DNA from: Bacteroidaceae bacterium
GTDB taxonomy: Bacteria; Bacteroidota; Bacteroidia; Bacteroidales; Bacteroidaceae
Length of the DNA: 32,538 bases
Direction: 5' to 3'
Assembly (NCBI GenBank): GCA_900770665.1
Contig: CAAGKZ010000070.1
Location: 1-32,538, forward strand
Shown here: piece after piece, positions 32,511-32,538 of the stretch
Layout: each line of letters starts with the position of its first letter
How positions within the stretch are numbered: the first letter of the stretch is position 1
Translations under genes and position numbers: made by a program
The notes under the pieces: model-generated
Told to the model about the DNA's origin: nothing
Database searches by the model: none
The model's input: only the letters and a program-made list of their open reading frames with translations

Positions 32511-32538
32511 GTTGTTTCCGATATGTCAAATATACTAA
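32511..32538 (-). CRISPR. Start of the CRISPR array: first 28 nt of a repeat, cut by the window end
   Basis: The last 28 bases begin gttgtttccgatatgtcaaa and end tactaa. Reverse-complemented they read TTAGTATATTTGAC...GGAAACAAC, closely like the 3' half of the 47-nt repeat I recall for Bacteroides fragilis II-C arrays (TTAGTATCTTTGAACC...GGAAACAGC). The TTAGT part also matches the complement of the tracrRNA 5' end. Only a partial repeat and no spacer can be seen, so this rests on resemblance and position 107 nt after cas2. Predicted crRNA direction: leftward, toward cas2. Confidence 0.72.
32527..32534 (-). promoter_or_regulatory. -7 promoter box inside the CRISPR repeat
   Basis: The minus strand reads TATATTTG, identical to the tracrRNA -7 box. 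If the unseen part of the repeat begins GTTGTGATTTGC as in related arrays, a TTG would lie 19 bp upstream, completing a promoter within each repeat. Confidence 0.5.

Noticed and set aside
32404..32538. Leader and rightward crRNA transcription starting next to cas2
   Set aside because: The repeat orientation relative to the tracrRNA and its -7 box both point leftward, and a terminator lies between cas2 and the repeat.

Overview
The window looks like a chromosomal segment of a Bacteroidales bacterium, probably gut-associated. The evidence is the gene set (PorQ of the type IX secretion system, DUF349 coiled-coil protein, PepD, a DAHP synthase-chorismate mutase fusion, a short Bacteroidetes-type TonB) and many promoters of the Bacteroidetes form TTTG/TTG-(19-20 bp)-TAnnTTTG. 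Most of the window (1-26340) is housekeeping DNA of moderate GC. The right end (26411-32538) is a clearly AT-richer accessory locus holding a type II-C CRISPR-Cas9 system.

Layout. 1-999: a secreted, repeat-rich protein on the minus strand, cut by the window edge. 1153-5217: ilvD-ilvB-ilvN branched-chain amino acid operon (minus), with a promoter and a terminator-like hairpin in its leader. 5412-11096: a compact minus-strand run of six genes: short-chain polyprenyl synthase, unknown protein, TatD, DAHP synthase-chorismate mutase, ABC substrate-binding lipoprotein and FecCD permease (no ATPase in the window). 11162-11902: tonB. 12199-15733: porQ, cmk, ispH, pfkA on the plus strand, the last three nearly touching. 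15782-17411: meaB and 5-formyl-THF cyclo-ligase (minus). 17594-18073: small beta-barrel-like outer membrane protein. 18217-20707: pepD and a flippase-like membrane protein (minus). 20846-24228: rsmA, mgtE and a secreted alpha/beta hydrolase (plus). 24463-26337: DUF349 protein, with a REP-like palindrome in its upstream region.

26411-32538: tracrRNA (minus), cas9, cas1, cas2 (plus), a bidirectional terminator, and the first 28 nt of a CRISPR repeat cut by the window end. The tracrRNA and cas9 are driven by divergent promoters whose elements overlap. The visible part of the repeat carries a perfect TAnnTTTG box pointing toward cas2, so each repeat may contain its own crRNA promoter, as known for Neisseria II-C arrays. 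Absence of csn2 and cas4 fits II-C. The Cas9 is long (1508 aa) and all RuvC and HNH catalytic residues are present.

The only stretches near 300 bp without a gene are the divergent tonB/porQ region (11903-12198) and the 230-bp regions before the DUF349 gene and before cas9; they are described as features.
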